The notes under the pieces were generated by a model. The model did no database searches. It was not told the origin of the DNA and was given only the letters and a program-made list of their open reading frames with translations. Below, in pieces: positions 49,222 through 59,900 of a DNA stretch of 64,000 nucleotides; the stretch's first letter is position 1; the number at the start of each line of letters is the position of its first letter. The position numbers were made by a program, and so were the translations under genes. Source of the stretch: Solirubrobacter pauli (lineage in GTDB: Bacteria > Actinomycetota > Thermoleophilia > Solirubrobacterales > Solirubrobacteraceae); contig NZ_RBIL01000001.1 of assembly GCF_003633755.1 (NCBI RefSeq), positions 2,465,426 through 2,529,425 on the forward strand, in the 5' to 3' direction.

Positions 49222-50529
49222 ATGGGGCTCGCCGAGGAGTTGCAGGACGAGACCGCTGAGGTCCTGTCCCGCCTGATCCGCTTCCAGACCGTCAACCCGC
49301 CGGGCAACGAGCGCGAGTGCATCGAGTGGCTCGCGGGCTATCTGGAGGACGCCGGGCTGCGGGTGGAGATCGCCGGCGCGGAGCCCGAGCGCCCGTGCCT
49401 GGTGGCCACGCTCCAACGCGGTGAGGGTCCGACGCTCGGTTACCTGAGCCACGTCGACACCGTGCTCGCCGACCCGCAGGACTGGACGGCCGACCCGTGG
49501 GGCGCCGAGATCCGGGACGGCTTCCTGTACGGCCGCGGCACGATCGACATGAAGAACCAGACGGCCGCCGAAGCCGTCGCGGCCGCGCACCTCGCCCACA
49601 GCGGCGCGCGCTTCGCCGGCACGCTGAAGGTCATCGCCGTGCCCGACGAGGAGACCGGCGGCGAGCTCGGCGCGCAGTGGATCACCGAGCAGCGCCCGGA
49701 CCTCTCGCGCGTGGACTACCTGCTCAACGAGGGCGGCGGCGCGGTGATGCCGTTCGGTGACCGCCGCCTATACGGCGTCTGCGTGGCCGAGAAGGGCACG
49801 TTCCGCTTCAACGTGCGCACGTCCGGCACCGCCGCGCACGCCTCCGTGCCCGGTCTCGTCCAGAACGCCCTGCTCGAGCTCGCCCCGCTGATCACCAAGC
49901 TCGGCAGCGGCCGGCCCGGCTTCGACCTCACGGAGGCCACGCACGCGCTGCTGGACGCGCTCGGCGAGTCCCCCGACGACCCGGCCGGCGCCGTCGAGCG
50001 GGTCCGGCAGGTCGCGCCGAAGCTCGCGCCGCTGCTCGACGCGGCGATGAGCGTCACGTTCGCGCCGACGATCGTGTCCGCGGGCGAGAAGATCAACGTG
50101 ATCCCGGCCCGCGCCCAGGTCCGTGTGGACTCGCGCGTCCCGCCCGGGATGGGCCAGGACGTCGCGCTCAAGCGGGCGCGCGAGGTGCTCGGCGCCGACG
50201 GCTACGAGCTCGAGTTCACCGAGGCCGTCGTCGGCAACCGCTCGCCGGTCAAGTCGCGCCTGATGGACGCCATCGCCGACTGGGTGGGCGACCACGACCC
50301 GGGCGCCGAGGCCGTCCCGACCGTCCTGCCCGCCTTCACCGACAGCCGCTGGTTCCGGGCCGCGTTCCCGGACTGCGTCGCCTACGGCTTCTTCCCCCAG
50401 CGCCACCAGACGCTCTACGAGACCTGGCCGCTGATGCACTCGCACGACGAGCGGATCGACGTGCGCGACCTCGGCTTCGCCGCCGCGTTCTTCCACGACC
50501 TCCCCGGGAGGCTCCTTGCCGGTTCCTGA
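49222..50529 (+). CDS. M20 family metallopeptidase (ArgE/DapE-like)
   Basis: A 435-residue di-zinc hydrolase. Metal ligands lie in YLSHVDTV, YGRGTIDMKNQ and PDEETGGELGA; the dimerisation domain follows (TAHASVP motif in SGTAAHASVPG), and the C-terminal ligand is in LMHSHDERIDV. Enzymes of this group cleave N-acyl amino acids or dipeptides in the cytoplasm. The substrate cannot be told; the peptide importers would supply dipeptides. Begins directly after the transporter stop, and its end overlaps the DUF1385 gene by 14 bases. Confidence 0.93.
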   Translation: MGLAEELQDETAEVLSRLIRFQTVNPPGNERECIEWLAGYLEDAGLRVEIAGAEPERPCLVATLQRGEGPTLGYLSHVDTVLADPQDWTADPWGAEIRDGFLYGRGTIDMKNQTAAEAVAAAHLAHSGARFAGTLKVIAVPDEETGGELGAQWITEQRPDLSRVDYLLNEGGGAVMPFGDRRLYGVCVAEKGTFRFNVRTSGTAAHASVPGLVQNALLELAPLITKLGSGRPGFDLTEATHALLDALGESPDDPAGAVERVRQVAPKLAPLLDAAMSVTFAPTIVSAGEKINVIPARAQVRVDSRVPPGMGQDVALKRAREVLGADGYELEFTEAVVGNRSPVKSRLMDAIADWVGDHDPGAEAVPTVLPAFTDSRWFRAAFPDCVAYGFFPQRHQTLYETWPLMHSHDERIDVRDLGFAAAFFHDLPGRLLAGS

Positions 50530-51313
50530 AGACAAGCTGCGCCTGGGCGGGATGGCCCTGCGCAACGGACTGCTCGTGCACGGCCCGTCCAAGTGGGCGG
50601 TCGCGATCCGCTCGAGCGACGGCACGGTCAAGGTCGCGTCAGGGCACAAGCCGCGGGTGACCGAGCTCGACGGCATCCCGGGGGTGCGCGGGCTCGTGCG
50701 GCTCGCGGAGTCGTTCGCGGTGATCCCGCTCGTCAAGAAGGGCCTGCCCGAGGCCAAGCTCGCGTTCGAGAACCCGGCCGTGATCGGCGTCGCGGCGGCC
50801 GCGTCGTTGACGGGCACCCAGATCAAGCGCCGCCTGGGCGGGACCAAGGGCGAGCTGGCGAGCGCGCTCGTCGGCCTCGCGCCGGCCGTCTTCGCGCTGC
50901 GCGGGGGTGAGCTCGCCGCCTACCACGGCGTCGAGCACAAGGCCATCGCCGCCTACGAGGCCGACGACGAGGACGCGCGCGACGCGACCAAGGAGCACGA
51001 GCGCTGCGGCTCGCACCTGATGGCGCCGATGATCGCGGCCAACGTCGTCGGCACGCTGCTGCTCAAGAAGGCGATGGAGAAGCCGACGCCGCTCGCCGGC
51101 GGCGCGATGTCCCTCGCGGCCACCGCCGCGGCGGTCGAGGTCTTCGCCTGGAGCGAGCGCCACATCGACTCGCCGGTCTCCAAGGCGCTCAAGAAGCCGG
51201 GCTACGAGCTGCAGCGCGCCTTCGGCACCCGCGAGCCGGACGAGCGCCAGCTGGAAGTGGGCCGCGCGGCGCTCGCCGAGATCTTGAGGGCCGAGGGCGC
51301 AGACTCGAACTAG
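50516..51313 (+). CDS. DUF1385 family membrane protein
   Basis: A 265-residue protein. The TTG start follows GGGAGG by a few bases, inside the end of the M20 gene. The DUF1385 core is visible: GGMALRNGLLVHGPSKWAV, IPGVRGLVRLAESF, the YHGVEHKAIAAYE motif and KEHERCGS. Several weak hydrophobic helices follow. The family has no established function; histidines, glutamates and a cysteine in the core hint at a metal site. Members are often next to prfA or rpmE, which is not the case here. Confidence 0.9.
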   Translation: MPVPEDKLRLGGMALRNGLLVHGPSKWAVAIRSSDGTVKVASGHKPRVTELDGIPGVRGLVRLAESFAVIPLVKKGLPEAKLAFENPAVIGVAAAASLTGTQIKRRLGGTKGELASALVGLAPAVFALRGGELAAYHGVEHKAIAAYEADDEDARDATKEHERCGSHLMAPMIAANVVGTLLLKKAMEKPTPLAGGAMSLAATAAAVEVFAWSERHIDSPVSKALKKPGYELQRAFGTREPDERQLEVGRAALAEILRAEGADSN

Positions 51314-51363
51314 GGTCCAGACCCCCTACTCATCCCGGCTGATCCGAGCCACACTCGGTGGTC

Positions 51364-52851
<1,488 letters not shown>

Positions 52852-52866
<15 letters not shown>

Positions 52867-53682
52867 CCGGAACGCGTTCGCGGTGGCGGTCACGTAGTCG
52901 AGGCCGCCATCGACGAACTCGCCGTCGCAGTTGAGCTCGGAGCCGGGCGGCAGCTCGACCTCGACGACCTTGCCCTCGAAGTGGGCGACCCGCCGCTGGC
53001 GCTCGATCGTCTTCGTCCGCAGGCCCCAGGCGCGGCGGGCAAGGCCGATCCGCGTGCCCGCGGGGACGATCACCACGTCGAGGTCGCCGTCGGTGGCGTC
53101 GGCGGCGCCGATGCCGCTGCCGCCGCCGAACGCGCCCGTGCAGGCGACCATCACCTGCCAGGCGCCCCCGGCGAACACCTCGTCGTGGTCGACCACGACG
53201 CGGATCGTGAGCGGCGTGCCCGTCGCGGCGGCGCGCACGGCGCCGATCCCGTAGGCGAGCGGGCCGTAGCGCGACTTCAGCGGCTGCGCGCGGCGTCCGG
53301 CGACGCTCGCCAGCCCGGCGGAGGCGACGTTGACGAACGGGCGGCCGGTCGAGAGCCGCCCGAGCTCGAGCGGGCGCAGGTCGGTGCCGTCGCGTGCGAG
53401 CGCGAGCGCGGCCTGCAGGTCGAGCGGGATGCCGTTGGCGCGGGCGAAGTCGTTGGCGGTGCCGGTCGGCAGCACGGCGAGCGGCACGTCGAGCCGCCCG
53501 GCGAGCGCGGCGACCGACCCGATCGTCCCGTCCCCGCCCGCGACGACGATCCGCTCGGGCGCGAACGCCGCGACGGCGTCCTCGTCGTCCGGGCCGAAGA
53601 TCTCGGCGTCGAGCGCCGCGTTGAGCGACGCGGGATCGGTACCGCTCCCGGAGGCGCGATTGGCCACCAAGGCGGTCTTCAC
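52852..53682 (-). CDS. Diacylglycerol/lipid kinase family protein
   Basis: A 276-residue DAGK catalytic-domain protein. The nucleotide-binding motif VVAGGDGTIGSVA and the PTGTANDFARAN motif are at residues ~50-90, and the beta-sandwich domain follows with VNVASAGLAS and ELNCDGEF at the end. Such enzymes phosphorylate diacylglycerol, ceramide or other lipids at the membrane. The GTG start has TACCCT eight bases upstream and no Shine-Dalgarno sequence. It is divergent from the epimerase gene. Confidence 0.92.
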
Positions 53683-53690
53683 GACGCCCA

Positions 53691-53696
53691 AGGGTA
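53691..53696 (-). promoter_or_regulatory. -10 element of a leaderless transcript (lipid kinase)
   Basis: TACCCT on the minus strand exactly eight bases before the GTG start. Confidence 0.45.
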
Positions 53697-53759
53697 GGTG
53701 GTCGGCTCCCCACGTCCGCGCACCGCCTGGACGGCACGCGGACGCGCGGAACCAACCAC

Positions 53760-53765
53760 TAGACT
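53760..53765 (+). promoter_or_regulatory. -10 element of a leaderless transcript (epimerase)
   Basis: TAGACT eight bases before the GTG of the methylmalonyl-CoA epimerase gene; no Shine-Dalgarno sequence. Confidence 0.5.
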
Positions 53766-53773
53766 CGCTCCGC

Positions 53774-54175
53774 GTGTTCGGCCGCATCGACCACATCGGG
53801 CTCGCGGTCGCCGACCTCGAGTCCGCGATCGAGCTCCACACCCAGGCGTACGGCATGCCGCTCGTGCACCGCGAGACGATCGCGGAGCAGGGCGTCGAGG
53901 CCGTGCTGCTGGACGTCGGCGAGAGCCACGTGGAGCTGCTCCGGCCGCTTGCGGACGACACGCCGGTGGGGAAGTTCCTCGCCACCCGTGGCCCTGGACT
54001 GCACCACGTGGCCTACGGGGTCGCGGACGTGGACGCCGCGCTGGAAGCGGCGCGCGGGGCGGGGCTGCGGCTGATCGACGAGACGCCACGAGCGGGCATC
54101 CGGGGCACGCGGGTTGCGTTCCTGCACCCCAAGACCGCCGGTGGCGTCCTGACCGAGCTAGTGGAGGCACATTGA
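53774..54175 (+). CDS. mce: Methylmalonyl-CoA epimerase
   Basis: A 133-residue vicinal-oxygen-chelate protein starting at GTG. FGRIDHIGLAVADLESAIE gives the first metal histidine; VELLRPL, GPGLHHVAYGVADVDAAL and the final ELVEAH complete the four-ligand cobalt/zinc site. It interconverts (S)- and (R)-methylmalonyl-CoA in propionyl-CoA metabolism. The mutase and carboxylase are not in the window. It overlaps the next small gene as TTGA. Confidence 0.93.
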   Translation: MFGRIDHIGLAVADLESAIELHTQAYGMPLVHRETIAEQGVEAVLLDVGESHVELLRPLADDTPVGKFLATRGPGLHHVAYGVADVDAALEAARGAGLRLIDETPRAGIRGTRVAFLHPKTAGGVLTELVEAH

Positions 54176-54393
54176 GTTCCAACGCCGTACGTCGCACCGC
54201 GCTCGGGTTCCAGGGCGGCCAGGTGCTGTCCCTGCGCCTGCCCGAGGAAGTCCTGACCAACCTGCGCACCACCCTGCGAGAGGGCAAGGACCGCTGGGTC
54301 GAGGTCGAAGCCGCCGATGGCGCTGTCCTGGTCGATGTCGGCCAGGTCGTCTACCTCCGCGTTGAGTCGGACGAGCACCGCATCGGCTTCTAG
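54172..54393 (+). CDS. Small beta-rich protein of unknown function
   Basis: A 73-residue soluble protein starting at a TTG that overlaps the epimerase stop. Sequence: N-terminal LGFQGGQVLSLRLPEEVL, a short helix NLRTTLREGKDRWVEVEA, and C-terminal strands GAVLVDVGQVVYLRVESDE. No cysteine, signal or membrane segment. I do not recognise it. Strict coupling to the epimerase gene and good codon use make it real. The shape is that of a small ligand- or nucleic-acid-binding barrel, but that is only impression. Confidence 0.75.
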   Translation: MSSNAVRRTALGFQGGQVLSLRLPEEVLTNLRTTLREGKDRWVEVEAADGAVLVDVGQVVYLRVESDEHRIGF

Positions 54394-54958
54394 GCGAGAG
54401 CTGCGAACCCTGGCCGAGGCACCGAGCAGCGTTCGCTTTGAGCATCGCTTCGCGGATGCTCGGGTCCGGGTCCGGTTCAACGCGGTCGACCTCGCGCTCT
54501 ACCGGCGCGCGCGGTCGATGGCGCACGGACCGGACGCCGTCGCGTTGGTGCGGCGGTACTCGAAGCTCGGCGAGCACGGCGCCGTCTGGCTCGCCGTCGG
54601 AGCGGGCGGCGCGCTGCTCGACCGGCGCCGCCGGCGCCACTGGATGCGCTCGACCGCCACGGTCGGCGCCGCCTATCTCACGTCCACCTCGATCAAGATG
54701 GCGATCGGTCGCAAGCGACCGGCCGTCGAGGATTTGCCGCACCTGATGGCCACACCCACCGGTCTTTCCTTCCCGTCGTCGCACTCGACGTCGTCGTTCG
54801 CCGCCGCCCGCGCGTACGGCTCGCTGATCCCGGGCGCGCCGCTGCAGGTCGCGGCCGCCGCGATGGCGTTCAGCCGGCTGTACCTCGGCGTCCACTACCC
54901 GTCCGACATCGCCGCGGGCGCGGCGCTCGGCACGCTGATCGGAGGACTCGGGCGATGA
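54362..54958 (+). CDS. PAP2-family phosphatase
   Basis: A membrane phosphatase of up to 198 residues. The three PAP2 motifs are present: KMAIGRKRP, FPSSHSTSSFAAA and SRLYLGVHYPSDIAAGA, with the nucleophilic histidine in the last. It dephosphorylates lipid phosphates such as phosphatidate or undecaprenyl diphosphate at the outer membrane face. The start is uncertain: a TTG at 54362 inside the previous gene keeps the family-like segment FNAVDLALYRRARSM, while the first ATG at 54517 would lose it. The end overlaps ychF by four bases. Confidence 0.85.
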   Translation: MSRTSTASASRRELRTLAEAPSSVRFEHRFADARVRVRFNAVDLALYRRARSMAHGPDAVALVRRYSKLGEHGAVWLAVGAGGALLDRRRRRHWMRSTATVGAAYLTSTSIKMAIGRKRPAVEDLPHLMATPTGLSFPSSHSTSSFAAARAYGSLIPGAPLQVAAAAMAFSRLYLGVHYPSDIAAGAALGTLIGGLGR

Positions 54959-56040
54959 TGAAGGTCGGCCTCGTGGGGATGCCCAACGCGGGCAAGTCCT
55001 CGCTGTTCAACGCGCTCTCCCAGGCGGGCGCGGAAGCGGCGAACTACCCCTTCACCACGATCGAGCCCAACGTGGCGACCGTCCCGGTCAAGGACCCGCG
55101 GATGGAGCAGGTGGCCGAGACCGTCGGCGCCTCCAACATCGTCTGGGACACGATCGAGTTCCACGACATCGCGGGCCTGGTGGCCGGCGCGTCCAAGGGC
55201 GAGGGCCTCGGCAACAAGTTCCTGGCGAACATCCGCGAGTGCGACGCGATCCTGCACGTCGTCCGCTGCCACACCGACGAGAACGTGATCCACCCGGAGG
55301 GCAAGGTCGACCCGGCGTCGGACATCTCGACGATCGAGACCGAGCTGCTCTACGCCGACCTGGACTCGGCCGAGCGCCGCCACTCCCGCGTGGTCCGCGA
55401 CGCCCGCTCGGGCGACAAGGTCGCGATCGCCGAGGAAAAGTGGCTGCGCGACGTGATCGAGGCGCTCCAGGCGGGCCAGCCCGTGCGCACCGTCCCGGTG
55501 CCGGACGCCGCGCCCGACGCGGGCCGCAACCTGTCGGCGCTGACGGCCAAGCCGGTGTTGTTCGTGGCCAACGTCAACGAGGGTGAGGACGCGGTGCCGT
55601 CGGTCGTCGCCGACCACGCGGCCGCCACCGGCGCCGGCGCGGTCGCGATCTCGTCCCGCATCGAGGCCGACCTGGCCGACATGGGCGACGACGAGGAAGC
55701 CGACGCGATGCGCGAGGAGCTCGGGATCGGCGAGTCCGGCCTGCACCGCGTGGTCAACGGCGCCTTCGGGCTCCTGCACCTGCTCGCGTTCTTCACCGCC
55801 GGCGAGGACAAGCCCGCGCAGACCTGGCATCTGCGCGAGGGCCTGACGGTCTGGCACGCGGCCGGGCAGATCCACACGGACATCCAGAAGGGGTTCGTGC
55901 GGGCCGAGGTGATCGGCTGGGACGCGCTCGTCGACGCCGGCGGCTACGCCGCCGCGCGTGACCGGGGCACGCTGCGCATCGAGGGTCGCGACTACCTGAT
56001 GAAGGACGGCGACGTGATCACGATCAAGCACACCGGATGA
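54955..56040 (+). CDS. ychF: Redox-regulated ATPase YchF
   Basis: A 361-residue Obg-family protein of standard length. G1 GMPNAGKSSLFNAL, G3 DIAGLVAGASKGEGLGN; G4 reads NVNE in place of NKxD, the change that makes YchF prefer ATP. The C-terminal TGS domain includes VWHAAGQIHTDIQKGFVRAEVI. It binds the ribosome and affects stress and translation responses. Co-transcribed with the cupin gene downstream through an ATGA overlap. Confidence 0.97.
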   Translation: MMKVGLVGMPNAGKSSLFNALSQAGAEAANYPFTTIEPNVATVPVKDPRMEQVAETVGASNIVWDTIEFHDIAGLVAGASKGEGLGNKFLANIRECDAILHVVRCHTDENVIHPEGKVDPASDISTIETELLYADLDSAERRHSRVVRDARSGDKVAIAEEKWLRDVIEALQAGQPVRTVPVPDAAPDAGRNLSALTAKPVLFVANVNEGEDAVPSVVADHAAATGAGAVAISSRIEADLADMGDDEEADAMREELGIGESGLHRVVNGAFGLLHLLAFFTAGEDKPAQTWHLREGLTVWHAAGQIHTDIQKGFVRAEVIGWDALVDAGGYAAARDRGTLRIEGRDYLMKDGDVITIKHTG

Positions 56041-56441
56041 GCGACTACACGGTCCTGCGCGCGGCTGACGCGCCCGACTTCACCGGCGACGCGCCCGGCG
56101 CGTTCCTCGGCTACGGCCGGCCGATGGGCGCCCAGCAGGTCGCGTTCAACGTCCGCGTGCTCGAGCCTGGGACGGCCAACGTCCCGCCGGGGTACGACCC
56201 CTCGCTCGGCCACAGCCACACCGAGGTCGAGGAGATCTACTTCGTCATCGACGGCGAGATCGTGGTCAAGGCCGGCGAGGACGTGCTGACCCTCGGCCCG
56301 CGCGACGCGATCCTGCTGCCCGCGGGAACGCCCCGGGCGGTGCGCAACGAGTCAGACGCGGAGGCCGCGTTCGCGATGGTGTCGGTCAAGATGGCCGACC
56401 CGGTCGCGGGCTCCGCCTTCCACGAGGGCTTCTGGCCCTGA
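56037..56441 (+). CDS. Cupin domain protein
   Basis: A 134-residue single-domain cupin. The metal ligands are in GHSHTEVEEIYFVIDGE (cupin motif 1, G(X)5HXH-like) and PAGTPRAVRNES (motif 2). Small cupins of this type bind a metal and often a small acid, or act as isomerases or oxygenases; no substrate can be inferred. It starts in a four-base overlap with ychF and ends that operon. Confidence 0.9.
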   Translation: MSDYTVLRAADAPDFTGDAPGAFLGYGRPMGAQQVAFNVRVLEPGTANVPPGYDPSLGHSHTEVEEIYFVIDGEIVVKAGEDVLTLGPRDAILLPAGTPRAVRNESDAEAAFAMVSVKMADPVAGSAFHEGFWP

Positions 56442-56488
56442 CCTCGGATTAGGTCGAAACAAATCCACCGCGCAGGCTGAACCGCGGG

Positions 56489-56494
56489 TAGTGT
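56489..56494 (+). promoter_or_regulatory. -10 element of a leaderless transcript (GGDEF-like gene)
   Basis: TAGTGT six bases before the GTG start; no Shine-Dalgarno sequence. Confidence 0.4.
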
Positions 56495-56500
56495 CGCGGC

Positions 56501-56857
56501 GTGAACCGGCGCTTCGTGCTGCCCGGCCCCGACGTGGGGCGCCTGTTGCTGGACCGGCTGATCGCCGAGGGCGTGCGCTACGGGCGGGACTTCGCGCTCG
56601 TGCGGATCAGCGTGCCGCTGGGAACGGCTGACGCGATCGCGCCGCTGCTCTCCGCCTGCTTGCGGGACGCGGACGTGATCGTCCGCTGGGAGGCCGACGA
56701 GCTGCTGGCCCTGCTTCCCGCGACCGACCGGCCGGGCGCCGAACGCGCCGCGGAGCGGCTCCGCGAGTGCGTGGACGTGAAGATCGCGGTCGGTGCCGCG
56801 CATTGGGTCGGCGACACCGCGTACGACCTGCTCGCGCGCGCCGAGCCGAAGCACTGA
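56501..56857 (+). CDS. Degenerate stand-alone GGDEF-like domain protein
   Basis: A 118-residue cytoplasmic protein. Its layout follows the second half of a diguanylate cyclase domain: FALVRISVP strand, LRDADVIVRWEADELLALLP where the A-site hairpin should be, the helix AERAAERLREC, then VKIAVGAAHW and AYDLLARAE. The GGDEF motif is replaced by EADEL (residues 64-68), and the upstream nucleotide-binding half is shorter than normal, so synthesis of cyclic di-GMP is not expected. It may bind nucleotide or act as a scaffold. It is not in an operon. Identification is from pattern, not search. Confidence 0.68.
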   Translation: MNRRFVLPGPDVGRLLLDRLIAEGVRYGRDFALVRISVPLGTADAIAPLLSACLRDADVIVRWEADELLALLPATDRPGAERAAERLRECVDVKIAVGAAHWVGDTAYDLLARAEPKH

Positions 56858-56915
56858 GGAATTGATGTTCATGTGAAGCGAGTGAGGGGTACAGCCGCCT
56901 CCGGAACCCGGAGTG

Positions 56916-59900
56916 ATGGCCCCTCGCTCAGTCCTCTCCGCCGGTCTCGCCGCCTTGATCGTGGCGCTCTTCGCCGTGCCGGCGCACGCCCAGAGCCTGC
57001 GGGCCACGGCCATCCGCCCGGTCGCCGAGAGCGTCGCCTACGGTGAAGTCGCCGCGGCGCCGTCGGGCAGCGGGTTCATCGCGGCCTGGGGCGTGGAGAG
57101 CGGCACCGCCGTGCAGCTGCGCACGCTGGACGCTGCGGGCGCGCCGGCCGGTCCGGTCCGCACGGTCGTGCTCGGCAGCCAGTATGTGAGCGCCACCGCG
57201 GTCCTCGTCGTCTCGGACGCGCTCGTGACGGTCGAGTACGACCGCAACACCGGCTACCGCGCGACCAAGGTCCGGCGGCTCGATGGGACCGGCGCGGTGG
57301 TCGGCAGCCCGATCACCGTCGCGGCCTCCGGCGTCACCGACGTGGTGCGCCAGCCGGACGGCGGGCTGCTCGTCGCGTCGCTCGGCGGCGGCACGCCGCG
57401 GTCGGTCCAGGTGCAGCGGGTCGCGCCCGGCGGCACGGTCGGCACGGCGGTGCAGGTGGCCACGGCCGCGCCGACGCCGTACGACAGCGTGTCGCCGAGC
57501 CCGGAGCTCGCCGACGACGGAGCCGGCGGCGCGGTCGTCACCTTCCACGACGGCCTGAAGGTCAAGGTCGTGCGGGTCTCGGCGGCGGGCACGGCGGTGG
57601 GCGCGCCGATCGAGCTCCTCGGGGAGACCGGACGCCGGCCCGAGATCGCCTCCTCTCCCGCGCGCGGCGAGTTCCTCGTGGCCTGGGAGCAGCCGAACGA
57701 GACCCTGATCCCCGGCGCGATCCGCGCGCAGCGGTTGGACAGCACCGGCACGCCGATCGGCGCGGCCTTCGACGTCTCCTCCCGCGGGATCATGGGTGAC
57801 GAGTCGTACGGCCCGGCGGTCGCGGCGGACGTCGCGGGCTGGGTCGTCGCGCGGCGCGAGGCCGGCACCCCCTACACCACGGACGGTGCCGAGCACATGG
57901 TCGGCCGGCTGCTGCCGTACGCGGCGCTGGCGAACGGCGGGCCCGAAGTGGCGCTCGACGACGGCCGGTCGGACCGCTGGGGCGTGCCGTCGCTGGCCGC
58001 GGGGCCGCAGGGCACGCTGGTGGCCTGGCGGCCGGTCGGTGGGCCGGCGCCGCCGTCGGTCCGGCTCGCGAGCGCGGGCGCCGATCCGGGCGTCGCCGTG
58101 CTCGACGCGGCGCCGAGCGGCGTGCCGGCGACGCGCACGGTCGAGCTGCGCTTCCACTCCACGCGCGCCGACGCGCGCTTTGACTGCGTCGTCGACGAGG
58201 GTGACTGGGAGCCGTGCAGCTCGCCGCTCGTGCTGAGCGGGCTCCAGGACCGCGTGCACAGCGCCGCGGTGCGCTCCGTCGCGCCGGGCGGCTGGGTGGA
58301 GCTCGCTCCGGCCGCGGCCACGCGCTGGCGCACCGAGGCCGCGCCGCCCGAGACGCGCATCACCGCGCCGCCCGAGCCGGCCGAGGCGCAGCCGGGGATC
58401 CGCTTCGAGGCCGACGAGGCGGCGCTGTTCGACTGCAAGCTGGACGCCGGCGCCTGGGGCCCGTGCTCGGACTCCACCCAGCCGCTGCCCGCGCTCACCG
58501 GGGGCTTCTCGCTGCGCGGGGTCCCGGACGGGCCGCACGTGTTCGAGGTGCGCGCGATCGACGAGTCCGGGCGTGTGGAGCCCGAACCCGCCCGCTGGAC
58601 GTTCACGCTCGACCGGCGCGAGCCGGAGACCCGCATCCAGGCCGGGCCGCTCACGCCGCAGGACTGGGAGAGCAATCCGGCGTTCGAGCTCTCGAGCGAC
58701 GAGCCCGGCGTGCGCTACGAGTGCCGGCGCGGCGACGGCACCTACGACGAGTGGCGGCCGTGCGCCTCGAACCAGCGCGTGAGCGGGCTCTTCCGCAGCG
58801 TGGAGATCCGCGCCGTCGACGCGGTCGGCAACGTCGACGGCACGCCCGCGGAGTGGGGCAACGGCACCCACAGCGTCGACACCAACGTGGCCACGGCCGA
58901 GGGCTCGGACCGGGCCGTCGTCTACATCGCGCCGGTGGACGAGAGCGTCACCGAGTGCAGCATCGACGGCGAGCCGTTCTGGCGCTGCCCGGCGAACTTC
59001 GTGCGCTGGGACCTCGCGCAGGGCGATCACGTCCTCCGCCTGCGCAGCGTCCGCTTCGACGGCGTGGTCAGCGACGGAGGCGGCCGCCCGTTCACGATCA
59101 AGTCGTCGATCTTCCCGATCCCGACGATCGTCGGCGCACCGCCGGCGAAGACGACGTCACGCAGCGCGCGCATCGCGTGGACCCGCTCGCTGCCGTCGGG
59201 CTCGTTCGTGTGCTCGGTCGACGGCGCGCCCGCGCAGACCTGCTCGAGCCCGCTCACGCTGTCCGGGCTGGCCGTCGGCGACCACACGGTGCGGATCGCG
59301 GGCCGCGGACCCGCGGGCGAGGTCGACGTCTATCCCGAGTACTACCACGCGTCCGTCAGCTGGCGCGTGATGACGCCCGGCAGCACCGAGGCGCCCGCCC
59401 CGAAGACGCGTGCGGTCGTCCCCGACGCGGCCGGCCGGTCGGTCGCGCTCGCGCCGCCGCGGACGACGATCACCTCGCTCCCACGGCCCTGGATCAACAC
59501 GCGTGACGTCGAGCTGCCGTTCACCGCCGACCAGGCGGGCGCGACGTTCGAGTGCCTCGTCGACCGTGGCGCCTGGGCGCCGTGCACGAGCCCGCTGCGG
59601 CTGACCGGGTTGAGCGAGGCGACGCACGAGGTGCAGGTGCGCGCGACGGCCGCGGGCGTGACCGGACAGCCCGACACCGAGGTCATCTACATCGACGTGA
59701 CCGCGCCCGACACGCGGATCAGCAGCCCGATGCTGGTCGACGGCATGCGCACCAGCCTGCCGTTCGCGCGCTTCGTGATCGAGCACCGCCAGGTCGGCAC
59801 CGACGAGGCGCACGCCTGGCTGAACCGGCCGCTGTGGGTGCGCTGCGTGCTCGATGGCGTGCTGCTCGGATCCTGCCCGGAGCGCGGGGAGACCGTGTTC

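Noticed and set aside
53696-53760. Imperfect inverted repeat (GTGGTCGGCTCC / GGAACCAACCAC) between the lipid kinase and epimerase genes
   Set aside because: Arms match at 10 of 12 positions but are about 40 bases apart with no repeat elsewhere; not enough to call an operator.
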